Source: a virus. From it: 48,153 nucleotides of DNA. The notes under the pieces are model-generated. The model was not told where the DNA came from and did no database searches. It worked only from the letters and a program-made list of their open reading frames with translations. Shown in pieces: positions 32,301 to 38,969 of the stretch (position 1 is its first letter; each line of letters begins with the position of its first letter). The stretch covers positions 1 to 48,153 of the IMG/VR virus record IMGVR_UViG_3300029319_000093; one strand, written 5' to 3'. The position numbers were made by a program, and so were the translations under genes.

Positions 32301-34145
32301 AACTACACTACCAGCCCCAACACTACTAATTATATCTCCTATTGCTAAAATATTGCTCACATCTCTACTTAATATCAAAGTATTAGCAGCCATTGAAGCT
32401 GCTAAAGCATTTGTTAAAGTAACAGAACCTCCATCATTACCAGCATTTACATAAGTAGATACTATTTTTAGATAAACATCATTTTCTATAAATGGGTAAA
32501 AATTTAAAGCATTATCAGATGTTCCTCCTAAATCTATATTTCCATTAGATGTTTCCCAATAACCTCCACCACTTGTAACTATAGCAACATTACTACTGTT
32601 TGTTGTCTGATAATCATTATCATGCCTAGCAGAACCTTCAGGATTTGCATCAGATAATCTATGTTTTGTCCAATCATTACAAGCATATGTAGACGCTAAA
32701 GAACCTGTTGTTCCTTGTTTATGAGTAAATGTATGATTTTTTATTAAATTAGCTTCTATATATACTGTATCAGAACTTTCTGTTTCTGTTGTAGTAGGAG
32801 CTGTATCTAATGTTAGTACTATAGGATTACTACCTGCTATTTTAAGTATTTTAGCGCTAAATCCATTACTTACATGTGTATCACTATGGTATACATTTAT
32901 TGTATCACCCTCATAAAAAGGCAATGAAGATATACCAACACCAGCAATTGATATTGTTTTAGCTGTACTATCATAGCTAACATTATAACTTGCAGAAGCT
33001 ATAGTTCCACCAAGCACAGCATTGTTAGCTTGAGTTGTACTTCTGTTTAAATAAGAAGAATTACCGCCTATATGATTACCTGAATATTTACTTTCGTTTA
33101 CTATATTAAAATAACCTCTAGTAGTATTAGCTTGAGTGCCATCTATTGTTATTTTATTTGAATATATAAAAAACTTTGTTGACGCTGCATATGACTCTAT
33201 AGGAGTTCCAAAACAACCTCTTTTAATATATATTCTATTATTATCCTCATCTATACTTTCAACTTTTATAATTTCATTACTATTATAATTCGCAGTAGCA
33301 AGACTAAAATAACTATTAACAGGCAAATATTCAGAAATAATGTTTTGAGCATAGGTAAGTGTTAAAACGCCAGATGCCTGAGTAATTGAAATCCTAGTGC
33401 CGTGACCATTAGTAGTATTTTCTATAGCTTCTTTTACCCTGGTAGCCATATTAGTAGCACTTCCTAATGTTGAATCAAGTTGAACGCAAGTATTACTACC
33501 TTTTAATTCACCGTTAGCAGGAGTGCCATCATGGTCAATTTCATATGTAACTTCTTTTCCATCAGGAGTAGTTATAATAAATGTTTCTCCAGCAATAGAA
33601 TTGCCTGTTATAGTTATAGTAGCTTCTCCATTAGTAAATCCAGTAGCTGCAAAATTAGTAACAGATTCAGTTATAGAATTAGTAGCTGATAAATAAGGAA
33701 TATAATCATCATTAGGAAATATTCCAGGGGATGGATAAAATGTTAATTGACTTCCATCAACTGCTATTATTTTTTCATACCAAGGTTTAATATCTTGAGC
33801 TATGATATTTTCTCTAAAACCTTTAGTTCCTATATAAGAAATATCAGCAGAACTTTTTTCTTCAAATATTGTTACATCATCTATGTGATGTTTATTTAAA
33901 TCAGAAAAGGTATTACTATTATTATAAGCTTTATTATCCCAAGACATTGGAGAGCTTATGGTTGTTGTGTTTTCAATATTATTTAAAAATAATTTATCGC
34001 AATTAATAGAAGTTAATATTCCATTTTCTGAAGTTGGATTAATATTTAAAGAAAATGCCGAAGAATCTTCTGGTATATCTTTTTCTGATGAATTTAATAT
34101 TGTTCCAATATCAAAGTTTTTTATTTCTACTAATTGTCTAGGCAT
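26346..34145 (-). CDS. Giant nozzle/stabilisation-like tail protein
   Basis: A 2,599-residue protein. The N-terminus (VEIKNFDIGTILNSSEKDIP, then FSLNINP) looks like the start of T7 gp12/P22 gp10-type tail nozzle proteins. The C-terminal ~350 residues have the matching propeller pattern: FLGRLYVFDNLNIY, GIGCFGKDSLVVTEKGMFF, then ADKTGAYFHNGQSPIKIS. Between lie about 2,000 residues of Ser/Thr/Asp/Asn-rich beta structure with loops like DNNGDGIIDG and repeated GDTIYL/GDTVYL-type strands. Usual nozzle proteins have about 500-800 residues, so this one carries a huge insertion, perhaps an exterior adhesin. It has no close ribosome-binding competitors; ATG 34145 follows GGGAGATAA. Confidence 0.65.
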   Translation of the reverse strand: MPRQLVEIKNFDIGTILNSSEKDIPEDSSAFSLNINPTSENGILTSINCDKLFLNNIENTTTISSPMSWDNKAYNNSNTFSDLNKHHIDDVTIFEEKSSADISYIGTKGFRENIIAQDIKPWYEKIIAVDGSQLTFYPSPGIFPNDDYIPYLSATNSITESVTNFAATGFTNGEATITITGNSIAGETFIITTPDGKEVTYEIDHDGTPANGELKGSNTCVQLDSTLGSATNMATRVKEAIENTTNGHGTRISITQASGVLTLTYAQNIISEYLPVNSYFSLATANYNSNEIIKVESIDEDNNRIYIKRGCFGTPIESYAASTKFFIYSNKITIDGTQANTTRGYFNIVNESKYSGNHIGGNSSYLNRSTTQANNAVLGGTIASASYNVSYDSTAKTISIAGVGISSLPFYEGDTINVYHSDTHVSNGFSAKILKIAGSNPIVLTLDTAPTTTETESSDTVYIEANLIKNHTFTHKQGTTGSLASTYACNDWTKHRLSDANPEGSARHDNDYQTTNSSNVAIVTSGGGYWETSNGNIDLGGTSDNALNFYPFIENDVYLKIVSTYVNAGNDGGSVTLTNALAASMAANTLILSRDVSNILAIGDIISSVGAGSVVEYMKVLSVENRQIKVKRAYFDATNLVAHSAATNLKKNVNYLARQTISKDLLKPGQDYVLSFYAKTTAANVAAQSRGALSISFNGGYINYEGNWVSPSKNVLKGHLGNDPKNLTKEDRWIGIEELDKPNNDIAVGTNPIPTASGLDEHWRKYILRFSIPKGIELTTDVELDLCARGQDTNELHVDLIDLIEDTKIIYANKNSLLKTNVLLDNGGIKDLVSYDSIKRKLQVITSIFEEPTLKENFTKSFFAATTITSSIEDASIVIKNREAHIGFGGGKGDTPPQWLGYPAHKLFDADYTSELYQDEDTVHKYDGESTAGLNLSKICLAGEHERLVATWNASNADLTIAHARHSMNIGDNIVIRQYKDVSNSWDGSGVWIVESTTTNTFVCVRATTYDANPTVASGSLAFDTDSDGTKDNAESLISYRPYYYYGIKDGDNCIYRIWPDAKLGGGGSGDDSLNTLSTTYTKGKIERSLPINTEITSIATCYNKKTDGTGGGRIYILSSINNQVLSYDVQVKYDEWETKSLNEVSTMDLVFKSFKWSNDNVTGDIGGNTEVFGGLSEVSTPTINYSGLLSDIIETKAPNETLDFDETTNAGYTEDMFDTRLWIQSRPDAEGFSEGDRFLFCALTNDTNTDGPDILYCADRTPPTTMVTNVFNNPNKFIAGPGLEPTASKRSYFKPWIHSNNTLDRIAPVIDSEGNIGTVVNGEAGGYHEPYINFGHNVGWDAGEDNNNQLSIKVAKYGLFQMADNNGDGIIDGTGLVSPNDTTMTSATEGPYGKYHQHVCGHVVGLIGGCNLNWVKHWGRMHNVDHSGYFNVGFGDGPHQDAPELMKADKCIFVSSDTHYGDDQPDEEYTFNAKATVDSGKMTELTVDSSNGVTGLNIGDTVYLTHPGVASVINSVDRSNNKITVTTVYSDFSSASGSIYPHAIHLLNRRNTGGVLDGAEAFHWSFDSRDPLNGDIFTEGEGSGHYTKTYMTPPSYWGGPKGTSGDYSLNINPGLLWKIEKLSFRAGVMIRPFSMDDDDFNDLIIGNGVSVDMPCYPNPVYHTKQGTKLHYDVDNSSSSNAFASKLFITCPIKNDDEQRSKIYICDMDFLYPSQGLQVQKEQTVGNGNTNSVNNGTSWDVLISGIIKDYDDTATASTLEGDNDKRPCIHIDTDEITYDSTDDLSLFFANSQYRDLTNSLSGLCISIKDATTGMIQTRYIVGSFKLGNSTGDDIIVKVHYPFAHTPADNDQFWIWSHANAATAPVRLYKTKTLPHGLGDAILADPLIGDTIYKDNGTVEISSTGIVTTGTHHNLTTNDKIEITDTTSYNNIYTVTVTGPDTLATIGSSSGTETGNWKLLTGSNETSTSNPLAMQLTSPVLKTTFGGLDMRKTRVYNVNSVSSTSSSEQKLHIDNPSAHLLFTGDTITYDAGGGNELDGTYNIDKVDDDEIDITTTATDTDSGTAYTNQWEGIISDNSSSSNMGEIRAGFTSWDKGDAAGNVLRHDSTADGDRYTAYGNSSVTIESVSLPNQTGDYFVANNAYYYKVSFIYDGYQEGPLSDSHWLWNDTFSRAKLVITIKVKNPSRRLTAVCLYRKDSTTDLYKLVEEIPTDTGWSKESESYCYTLSDSGSLQATYETRSGISEVLDTIKIKYGISTEIDGYLFVGDCSHSKIEKASNMVFRSKPGKYSVFDYANDFLVLKSKPTAMANFLGRLYVFDNLNIYRVNPENLVIEDIYEGIGCFGKDSLVVTEKGMFFADKTGAYFHNGQSPIKISERIQKAGSTEVSFGGTDNVRDLSWSSIVKNNPKAKPYVFYDAIIDCVLFNIEILDNDATYNTPLLRQYIWAYSILKQTWNLWELAEDSKIGKPFNGENGEVLIPINNAIYENRGGATKRDYTWISKKLTMNEDSIMKVFNKIKINGLSKNLNLGGNYLESSDRLLVVTSTGSLSSDSVTYSKTATESSDYKLSGTNKKGRWVQLKLENIKDNIDSVGIIFRRKSTK

Positions 34146-34215
34146 TTATCTCCCATTCTATTTTTTCAGAAGATGTCCAATAATCTTCTGGTATTATTAT
34201 ATTATATATTTCCAT
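34138..34215 (-). CDS. Possible 25-residue peptide between MPE and nozzle genes
   Basis: ATG 34215 follows GGGGGAAGTTGCTTG on the minus strand and opens a 25-codon frame (MEIYNIIIPEDYWTSSEKIE...). It overlaps the phosphoesterase stop and the nozzle-gene start, filling the only gap there. It may serve translational coupling. The evidence is limited to its fit. Confidence 0.4.
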   Translation of the reverse strand: MEIYNIIIPEDYWTSSEKIEWEINA

Positions 34216-34984
34216 CAAGCAACTTCCCCCATACTGTTGTTCTGCCATCTATTATTTGCACTATATCTACAGTAAATCTACCACCTCTATAGTAATCTAT
34301 TATTGCAAATGCATGTGCCCATTTATGAACTCTACCACCAAGCCATTGATTTTTTTCTGCTGACATATCTTTTAAACATCCTAATGACCAGGCTGACCTT
34401 GGTCCATCCATAAAAGTAACACTATCTTGTTGCAGGGAATGATGATGACCATACATTATATTGGCACCTAACTTTCTAAGATGATTCGCTGCGTGGTATT
34501 GACCACCAAAATGGTGCCCGTGATAAAAATAGAGCTTTCCTATTTTAAGGTACTTCCCAGGTGGGTGATATTTGTACCCTCTCTCTTTGAATCTACATAC
34601 TTTTTCAAAGCGATAGTCTAGATAAGGATGCTCTTCTACGAATCTATCTAACCATTCATCATGATTCCCTGCACATATATGCCTTTCTTTGCAATTAACT
34701 TTGTCCAAAGATTCATCTATTATGTCAAGTAACTCATTAACGCCTTTTATATCTTCATCAACTTTAGGCATTATATACTCTAATGGTGGTTTTTTCTTAC
34801 GTTTCCATTGCCAGTGAGATACACTACCAAACTCACCTAAATCGCCTAAATCTACGTATATTTCAGGCTTTACAAGCTCTATTGCTTGTTTAACTACATT
34901 TATTGCCGCCTTATCGTGTATAGGCGCATGTTTATCTGGAGTGACTATTGCTCTTTTAATCACTCCTTGTTTAGTTTTCTTCAT
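34202..34984 (-). CDS. Metallophosphoesterase
   Basis: A 260-residue calcineurin-like phosphoesterase. All motif blocks are present in order: TPDKH (Asp17, His19), GDLGE (47-51), GNHDE (106-110), HGHH (155-158) and YGHHH (178-182), giving the two-metal site. Family members cleave phosphomonoesters, cyclic nucleotides or phosphodiesters including DNA. It is encoded among lysis/tail genes, 14 bases after the zinc-ribbon gene. Its substrate is unknown; degrading a host signal nucleotide or a role in DNA end processing are both possible. Confidence 0.85.
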   Translation of the reverse strand: MKKTKQGVIKRAIVTPDKHAPIHDKAAINVVKQAIELVKPEIYVDLGDLGEFGSVSHWQWKRKKKPPLEYIMPKVDEDIKGVNELLDIIDESLDKVNCKERHICAGNHDEWLDRFVEEHPYLDYRFEKVCRFKERGYKYHPPGKYLKIGKLYFYHGHHFGGQYHAANHLRKLGANIMYGHHHSLQQDSVTFMDGPRSAWSLGCLKDMSAEKNQWLGGRVHKWAHAFAIIDYYRGGRFTVDIVQIIDGRTTVWGKLLDGNI

Positions 34985-34998
34985 TTATCAAAAAACTC

Positions 34999-35325
34999 CT
35001 AGTTAAATTTACTCCTAGGAACGTAACCCCAATCTTTAGAATTTGTCCAACAGTATTTTGCATTCTGCAATTCTATTTCAGTTTTATCAGCTGTATATTT
35101 TAAAAACATTTCTTCACAAGCTTCACATTCCCATAGCAGGACTCCATCTTTGGCACCCATTATTTCAACCCCTATTACCTCGTCACAGTGACAGTTAGGA
35201 CAATGGCCTGGGTTGTCTTTGTAAATTAAGTTTATATTTTTTATTAACTTATTTAATAATTTACCTTTAACTTTATCTACTAAGTCAACCACTAACACCA
35301 TTCTAGTTGAAAGTTCTTTTATCAT
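34999..35325 (-). CDS. Zinc-ribbon protein
   Basis: A 108-residue protein with C-P-N-C-H-C (42-47) and W-E-C-E-A-C-E-E-M (67-73) knuckles, a typical zinc ribbon, after a helical N-terminus (MIKELSTRMVLVVDLVDKVKG). ATG 35325 is one base beyond the preceding TAA. Small zinc ribbons of this sort are common beside phage structural genes; function is unknown. Confidence 0.7.
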   Translation of the reverse strand: MIKELSTRMVLVVDLVDKVKGKLLNKLIKNINLIYKDNPGHCPNCHCDEVIGVEIMGAKDGVLLWECEACEEMFLKYTADKTEIELQNAKYCWTNSKDWGYVPRSKFN

Positions 35326-35326
35326 T

Positions 35327-35479
35327 TTAGCTTAAGCGTTTCTTAACTTGAGCCCAAAGTTTATCATCAAGTTTGTTAGAACTTTTAGATACTAAGTAAT
35401 CTCCTAAAGCCACAACAACAGACTTAATCATTTCTTCACTAAAAATACTTTTAAGCATGCTAATTATAATTGCCTTCAT
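35327..35479 (-). CDS. 50-residue hypothetical protein in lysis/membrane cluster
   Basis: The start at 35479 follows AAAGGAGATTAA, a strong site, in an ATGA overlap with the 49-residue gene. Sequence MKAIIISMLKSIFSEEMIKS... has an amphipathic N-terminus and a charged C-terminus (KLDDKLWAQVKKRLS). It could lie on a membrane surface. Function unknown. Confidence 0.65.
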   Translation of the reverse strand: MKAIIISMLKSIFSEEMIKSVVVALGDYLVSKSSNKLDDKLWAQVKKRLS

Positions 35480-35625
35480 TTAATCTCCTTTATTTCACAG
35501 TTACATTCTGAACATTTCACAAACTCTCTTGGAGGATGTGAATTTTTTTCAAGTTTTTCTAACCTCAATTTAACGTCAGCTAACTCTAACTCAAATTCTT
35601 TTTTCCACATATTATCTATGCCCAT
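35476..35625 (-). CDS. 49-residue coiled-coil protein with C-terminal CxxCxC
   Basis: It opens MGIDNMWKKEFELELADVKLRLEK... as one helix and ends with K-C-S-E-C-N-C-E, a possible metal knuckle. It overlaps both neighbours by a few bases in different frames. No family recognised. Confidence 0.6.
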   Translation of the reverse strand: MGIDNMWKKEFELELADVKLRLEKLEKNSHPPREFVKCSECNCEIKEIK

Positions 35626-35735
35626 GGTTCATCATCATCCATATACAAGTCAAATAATTCAAACTTACCAAGCCACCAGAGACCTCCAAAAAAGACTATT
35701 ATAAAGCCTAATATGAAGTATCCTAGCCCTGGCAT
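35616..35735 (-). CDS. 39-residue single-pass membrane protein
   Basis: ATG 35735 follows AAAGGTTAGCA. Residues 3-22 (GLGYFILGFIIVFFGGLWWL) form one transmembrane helix, followed by an acidic cytosolic or periplasmic tail (DLYMDDDEPWA). It lies just downstream of another tiny membrane protein, as in phage lysis cassettes; a holin, pinholin or antiholin role is possible. Confidence 0.65.
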   Translation of the reverse strand: MPGLGYFILGFIIVFFGGLWWLGKFELFDLYMDDDEPWA

Positions 35736-35737
35736 TG

Positions 35738-35911
35738 CTAACCTTTAATCTTTCCGTAAATTGTCATTAAGCCAACTATTATAGCAATTGACAATGATAA
35801 AAATGTTAATAATGGATTAAAATAATTAGAATAACTTATTATTGTAGACAAGCAAGTCCAACTTACTCCTATCTCTGGATTGTTTGCCAAAATTTTTAAT
35901 GTATCTTTCAT
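35738..35911 (-). CDS. 57-residue membrane protein, holin candidate
   Basis: ATG 35911 lies in an ATGA overlap with the stop of the MscS-like gene. Residues 1-25 are amphipathic (MKDTLKILANNPEIGVSW); residues ~33-52 (LLTFLSLSIAIIVGLMTIYG) form a transmembrane helix ending in a positive tail (KIKG), a layout common in small podovirus holins. With the transglycosylase-like protein at 46666-47163 it would make a two-part lysis system, though the two genes are far apart. Confidence 0.6.
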   Translation of the reverse strand: MKDTLKILANNPEIGVSWTCLSTIISYSNYFNPLLTFLSLSIAIIVGLMTIYGKIKG

Positions 35912-36288
35912 TCATCCTCGCAATCATCCCATTTAGACAAATCTAACATAGGAAGTGGTTTTTCTATTATATGGCTTTTTAATTGACCGTTTTGTATAGC
36001 TAATTTATTTCCACCTTTTATATAAGGCTTTCCTTTGGCGCACCCTACTTCATATACAAAGAGTATTGTTTTCCAAAGACCTACTCTTACTACACGAGCA
36101 GGTTTTCCATCAAAATGTATTACATCATCTGTATTTAAGTCATTGCCAAGAAATATTTTTAAACCTTCTACAGCTGATTCTATTGTTGATTTAAATATAA
36201 ACAAAAAAGAACCGCCTATAATAACATAAGCGTAATCTCCTAAAACACTTTTAACGTAATCTTCCATTTTAACTGATTGCATCCTCAT
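35908..36288 (-). CDS. MscS-like mini membrane protein
   Basis: A 126-residue protein: one transmembrane segment (VIIGGSFLFIFKSTIESAVEGL, ~22-43) followed by a small beta domain (FLGNDLNTDDVIHFDGKPARVVRVGLWKT...). That order, pore-lining helix and then G-D-x-[IV]-x-[FV]-x-G-x-x-x-x-V, is what is seen at the MscS pore helix and beta domain, but MscS has about 280 residues and more helices. It could form or alter a channel at lysis or during entry. Its place beside the holin candidate favours lysis. Moderate certainty on the fold, low on the function. Confidence 0.55.
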   Translation of the reverse strand: MRMQSVKMEDYVKSVLGDYAYVIIGGSFLFIFKSTIESAVEGLKIFLGNDLNTDDVIHFDGKPARVVRVGLWKTILFVYEVGCAKGKPYIKGGNKLAIQNGQLKSHIIEKPLPMLDLSKWDDCEDE

Positions 36289-36297
36289 AATTAAATA

Positions 36298-36690
36298 TTA
36301 AAAATCTTGTGGTATTATCCTTCCAGAGCCTTCTACATAATTAGTTCTAGCCATTTTTTTAGCTCTTTTTTCTCCTTTTTTGTAAAGTGCTTCAAAATAT
36401 TCTGCGCTTTGCAAATCTTTATTTCTTGGGTCTCTATAACCCATAGCTATAACTTTATCTACTATACATTTATGGTATCTTGTAGGTATTTTACTAAAAG
36501 TACTAGATGTTCCAGTTAAATCAGCATCATTTGCTGTGCCTTCAATATATATTGTTAAACCAGTTTCTGTTATTGCTTGCCATTCATCAGTAATTCCATC
36601 TACAGTTCTGGATGTGTTTTCAACTAAAGCTAACTTTACATCTCCAGAAACAACTTCTGTAAACCAAGCTCTGTGTACTTGTTTTGCCAT
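36298..36690 (-). CDS. Head-tail connector region protein
   Basis: A 130-residue protein coupled by TAATG to the 99-residue gene. The N-terminal half is beta-rich (VKLALVENTSRTVDGITDEWQAITETG) and the C-terminal half helical and basic (YFEALYKKGEKRAKKMARTNY). Its position between adaptor-like and lysis genes suggests a neck or tail-completion protein. No family signature is seen. Confidence 0.55.
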   Translation of the reverse strand: MAKQVHRAWFTEVVSGDVKLALVENTSRTVDGITDEWQAITETGLTIYIEGTANDADLTGTSSTFSKIPTRYHKCIVDKVIAMGYRDPRNKDLQSAEYFEALYKKGEKRAKKMARTNYVEGSGRIIPQDF

Positions 36691-36989
36691 TACGATACAT
36701 CCTTTATTTTAAGTGTTCCTTGCAATCTATTTAAGAGTATCCCAGAACCAGCATCTCCTACCCATACCTTATTAATTTTTAATATATCACTATCTCCACT
36801 ATCAGCAGCCAAATCAATATCATATAATAATTGATTAGCAACTGTAGTAACTGAAGATATAACAGTCTTAGACATTTCTGTCTCTTCACAAAATTCATCT
36901 TTAGCTTCGTTAAGTAATAATAAAGCTTCTGTTTCGCTTATATGAGGGTGATGTTGCTGTATTAATTCTATCATTTGTTTTGCTGTCAT
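36690..36989 (-). CDS. Small neck/head-completion protein
   Basis: A 99-residue protein with TAATG overlaps at both ends. The first ~40 residues (AKQMIELIQQHHPHISETEALLLLNEAKDEF) are two helices of the kind found in head-completion adaptors; the remainder is beta-rich. Context (after the 229-residue adaptor-like protein) is the main reason for the call. Confidence 0.55.
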   Translation of the reverse strand: MTAKQMIELIQQHHPHISETEALLLLNEAKDEFCEETEMSKTVISSVTTVANQLLYDIDLAADSGDSDILKINKVWVGDAGSGILLNRLQGTLKIKDVS

Positions 36990-37678
36990 TATTCTCCCTC
37001 TGGTTTTTCTTGACTTACATATCTTTGCATTTCAGTCATAAAATCTTTTTCTAATAATTGCATTTGAGTTGCTATCATTTGCATAAGCTCTATATCTTCT
37101 TCATCTTGAACTTGATTGCTTATATACGCTTTAAGTATATTAACACTACTTTTTAAACATATAGCATGTATTAAATTTGACGGAAGATATAAAGATGTAT
37201 TTACTGTAGCTTGTGTAATACCAGTAGAATCAGTACCATTAGCTACATAACTAAAATACCATATTTTACCTTGTTGTGAGCCAGTAGGTTCAGGTAATAT
37301 TTTTAATGTTGCTGCACCTGCATTTGCGCTATCCTCGTGATATATTGGACTATGTGCAGTAGCCTTATATAAACTACCACTATCTCCAGCAACTCCAAAA
37401 AAAGCTCTATCAACCTCCTTGCATTGTCTTTCTATTCCGTTTAAATCTGCATCAACCCTAACTACTTTTAATATTTTTTTATCTTCAACAAGCCATTCAG
37501 AGTTAGATGTAAGAACACCAGGTGTTTTAGAATATTTTAATAAAACATCTTTAGGTAACATATCTGCTATTTCATTTATAGCAGCATTAATTAAATCACC
37601 TTCATATGCAGCTTCTGTTGAATATATAGAACCTATTAGGTCAGTTATTCTTTGGGCTATTGTTCCGCCTTGTGCCAT
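36989..37678 (-). CDS. Tail adaptor protein (gp11/gp4-like by position)
   Basis: A 229-residue protein starting in a TAATG overlap. The N-terminal helices (QRITDLIGSIYSTEAAYEGDLINAAINEIADMLP) followed by a beta domain (residues ~55-165) and C-terminal helices with VQDEEDIELMQMIATQMQLL match the plan of short-tailed-phage adaptors joining portal to nozzle, such as T7 gp11. The order MCP, head proteins, adaptor, nozzle agrees. Sequence identity to a named family cannot be judged here. Confidence 0.6.
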   Translation of the reverse strand: MAQGGTIAQRITDLIGSIYSTEAAYEGDLINAAINEIADMLPKDVLLKYSKTPGVLTSNSEWLVEDKKILKVVRVDADLNGIERQCKEVDRAFFGVAGDSGSLYKATAHSPIYHEDSANAGAATLKILPEPTGSQQGKIWYFSYVANGTDSTGITQATVNTSLYLPSNLIHAICLKSSVNILKAYISNQVQDEEDIELMQMIATQMQLLEKDFMTEMQRYVSQEKPEGE

Positions 37679-38256
37679 TAATCTAAATATTCAATATGAA
37701 AAATAAAAGTCAAATCATCAGCTGCATTTAAATCTACTGCATCTCTAGCTATTAATGAAAAATAAACACTTGTTGAAGTTGATGCGCTTTGAAGTAAAAA
37801 AGGCATTCTTTCTTGATTATCATCAGTCATACCAGTCATAGTAATAGAAGCTGTTCCCCCTATAGGAATATCCATTTGGGTATCTAAAATTGTTAATGCT
37901 CCTAAGGGATTAGATGCTTTTATATTAGCGTCATTAATAGTAGGGCCACCACTTGAACTTGGAGATATAGCTCCAATAAAATTTGCTTGATTTTCGCTAA
38001 AAATTATATCCATAGTTCCAGCAGTATTATCTATTGTCCCTGATAAATCTAATACTGTAATTGCTATTAATTTAGATAATCCACCTTTTATTCTTGTTGC
38101 ATTAGGAATTTCAGTAGACAAACACATAACATCTCCACTTGTAAAAGCACTAGCAGAAGAAGTTACAGTAACTCTTTCAACAGTTCCTTTCTTTTGATTA
38201 AAACCTGCTTTTGCTGTTTGAGCCGCCCCATTATGGGTTATTGTTAAATCACTCAT
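37678..38256 (-). CDS. Structural protein, probable head decoration or neck component
   Basis: A 192-residue beta-rich, Ser/Thr-rich protein (VERVTVTSSASAFTSGD, TMDIIFSENQANFIG, TASITMTGMTDDNQ) with no Cys-rich or catalytic motif. An AAAGGAGAAAA site precedes ATG 38256. It lies between the 212-residue head protein and the adaptor. The composition is that of capsid decoration proteins; the call is by place and style. Confidence 0.55.
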   Translation of the reverse strand: MSDLTITHNGAAQTAKAGFNQKKGTVERVTVTSSASAFTSGDVMCLSTEIPNATRIKGGLSKLIAITVLDLSGTIDNTAGTMDIIFSENQANFIGAISPSSSGGPTINDANIKASNPLGALTILDTQMDIPIGGTASITMTGMTDDNQERMPFLLQSASTSTSVYFSLIARDAVDLNAADDLTFIFHIEYLD

Positions 38257-38276
38257 TTTTCTCCTTTAAAATTTAT

Positions 38277-38303
38277 GTAGAAGGGGCACGAGGCCCCGTC
38301 TAC
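38277..38303 (-). promoter_or_regulatory. Strong intergenic hairpin between head genes
   Basis: GTAGA-a-GGGGC pairs with GCCCC-g-TCTAC (two 5-bp helices with one A-G mismatch, five-base loop) in the 64-base gap between the 212- and 192-residue genes. No T-run follows on the minus strand, so it more likely marks an mRNA end point or processing site that lets the upstream capsid messages outlast the rest. Confidence 0.55.
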
Positions 38304-38320
38304 GATTATTAAACTACTTA

Positions 38321-38959
38321 CTAAGATGGGTCAGCACCTATCCCGCCAACTGTAACTGGATTACTAACAGTATCATTCTTTTTAGCTTGTTTGTCAATTG
38401 GATAATAAGCATATGCAGCATTAACTGCAGCTACACCTGCTGTAACTAAACCTGCTGCAACACCATCGCCACCAGCATCAGTTACTACCATTTTAACTCT
38501 CAATCTAGTAACACCATTGCCCATTATGTCTTCATCAACATCAACATTAGGAAGTATATATTCAGTACTATAATCTTGAGCAGCAGTTCCAATATCTGTC
38601 CAAGTACCACCATCTAAATTAGCTGAAGTACCAGGAACTACTTCGTTACCACTGTTAAAATTATTACTATTTGATTGAACATAATACTGCCAACATGTTT
38701 TTATTTGAGCATCACCAGTATCGCCAACTTCTAAAGTTGTTCCAGATTTAATTGGACCAAGGCACAATTCTTCACTATAATAAGTATCAGTTGCATCTGC
38801 AGAACTAGCTCCAGGGTCTGACATTATAGTATTAGCTGTGTATTTAATTGATTTATCATCAATTGTTTTTGTCCAATTAACATCTAAATCACCTATGGGA
38901 TGGGACCCCGAAGGGTCCCCACCAATGCCACCTATAGTAAGATTACTTTGGTCTGCCAT
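38321..38959 (-). CDS. Head protein with GGIG(G/A)DPS terminal repeats
   Basis: A 212-residue protein ten bases after the MCP gene. It is beta-rich and acidic (DYSTEYILPNVDVDEDIMGNGVTRLRVKMVV), which suits a head decoration or fibre-like protein made in high amount. The N-terminal TIGGIGGDPSG and the C-terminal TVGGIGADPS are near copies. The codons of the first copy form a very stable UUCG-type hairpin. Function inferred only from position. Confidence 0.6.
   Translation of the reverse strand: MADQSNLTIGGIGGDPSGSHPIGDLDVNWTKTIDDKSIKYTANTIMSDPGASSADATDTYYSEELCLGPIKSGTTLEVGDTGDAQIKTCWQYYVQSNSNNFNSGNEVVPGTSANLDGGTWTDIGTAAQDYSTEYILPNVDVDEDIMGNGVTRLRVKMVVTDAGGDGVAAGLVTAGVAAVNAAYAYYPIDKQAKKNDTVSNPVTVGGIGADPS
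38902..38919 (-). promoter_or_regulatory. C(UUCG)G hairpin in the start region of the head gene
   Basis: On the minus strand the RNA reads GGGACCC-UUCG-GGGUCCC: a 7-bp G/C-rich stem with the exceptionally stable UUCG tetraloop closed by C-G. It lies about 50-70 bases after the MCP stop, inside the first codons of the next gene. It could slow decay of MCP mRNA and lower translation of the gene it sits in. Confidence 0.65.
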
Positions 38960-38969
38960 ATCCTACCTC

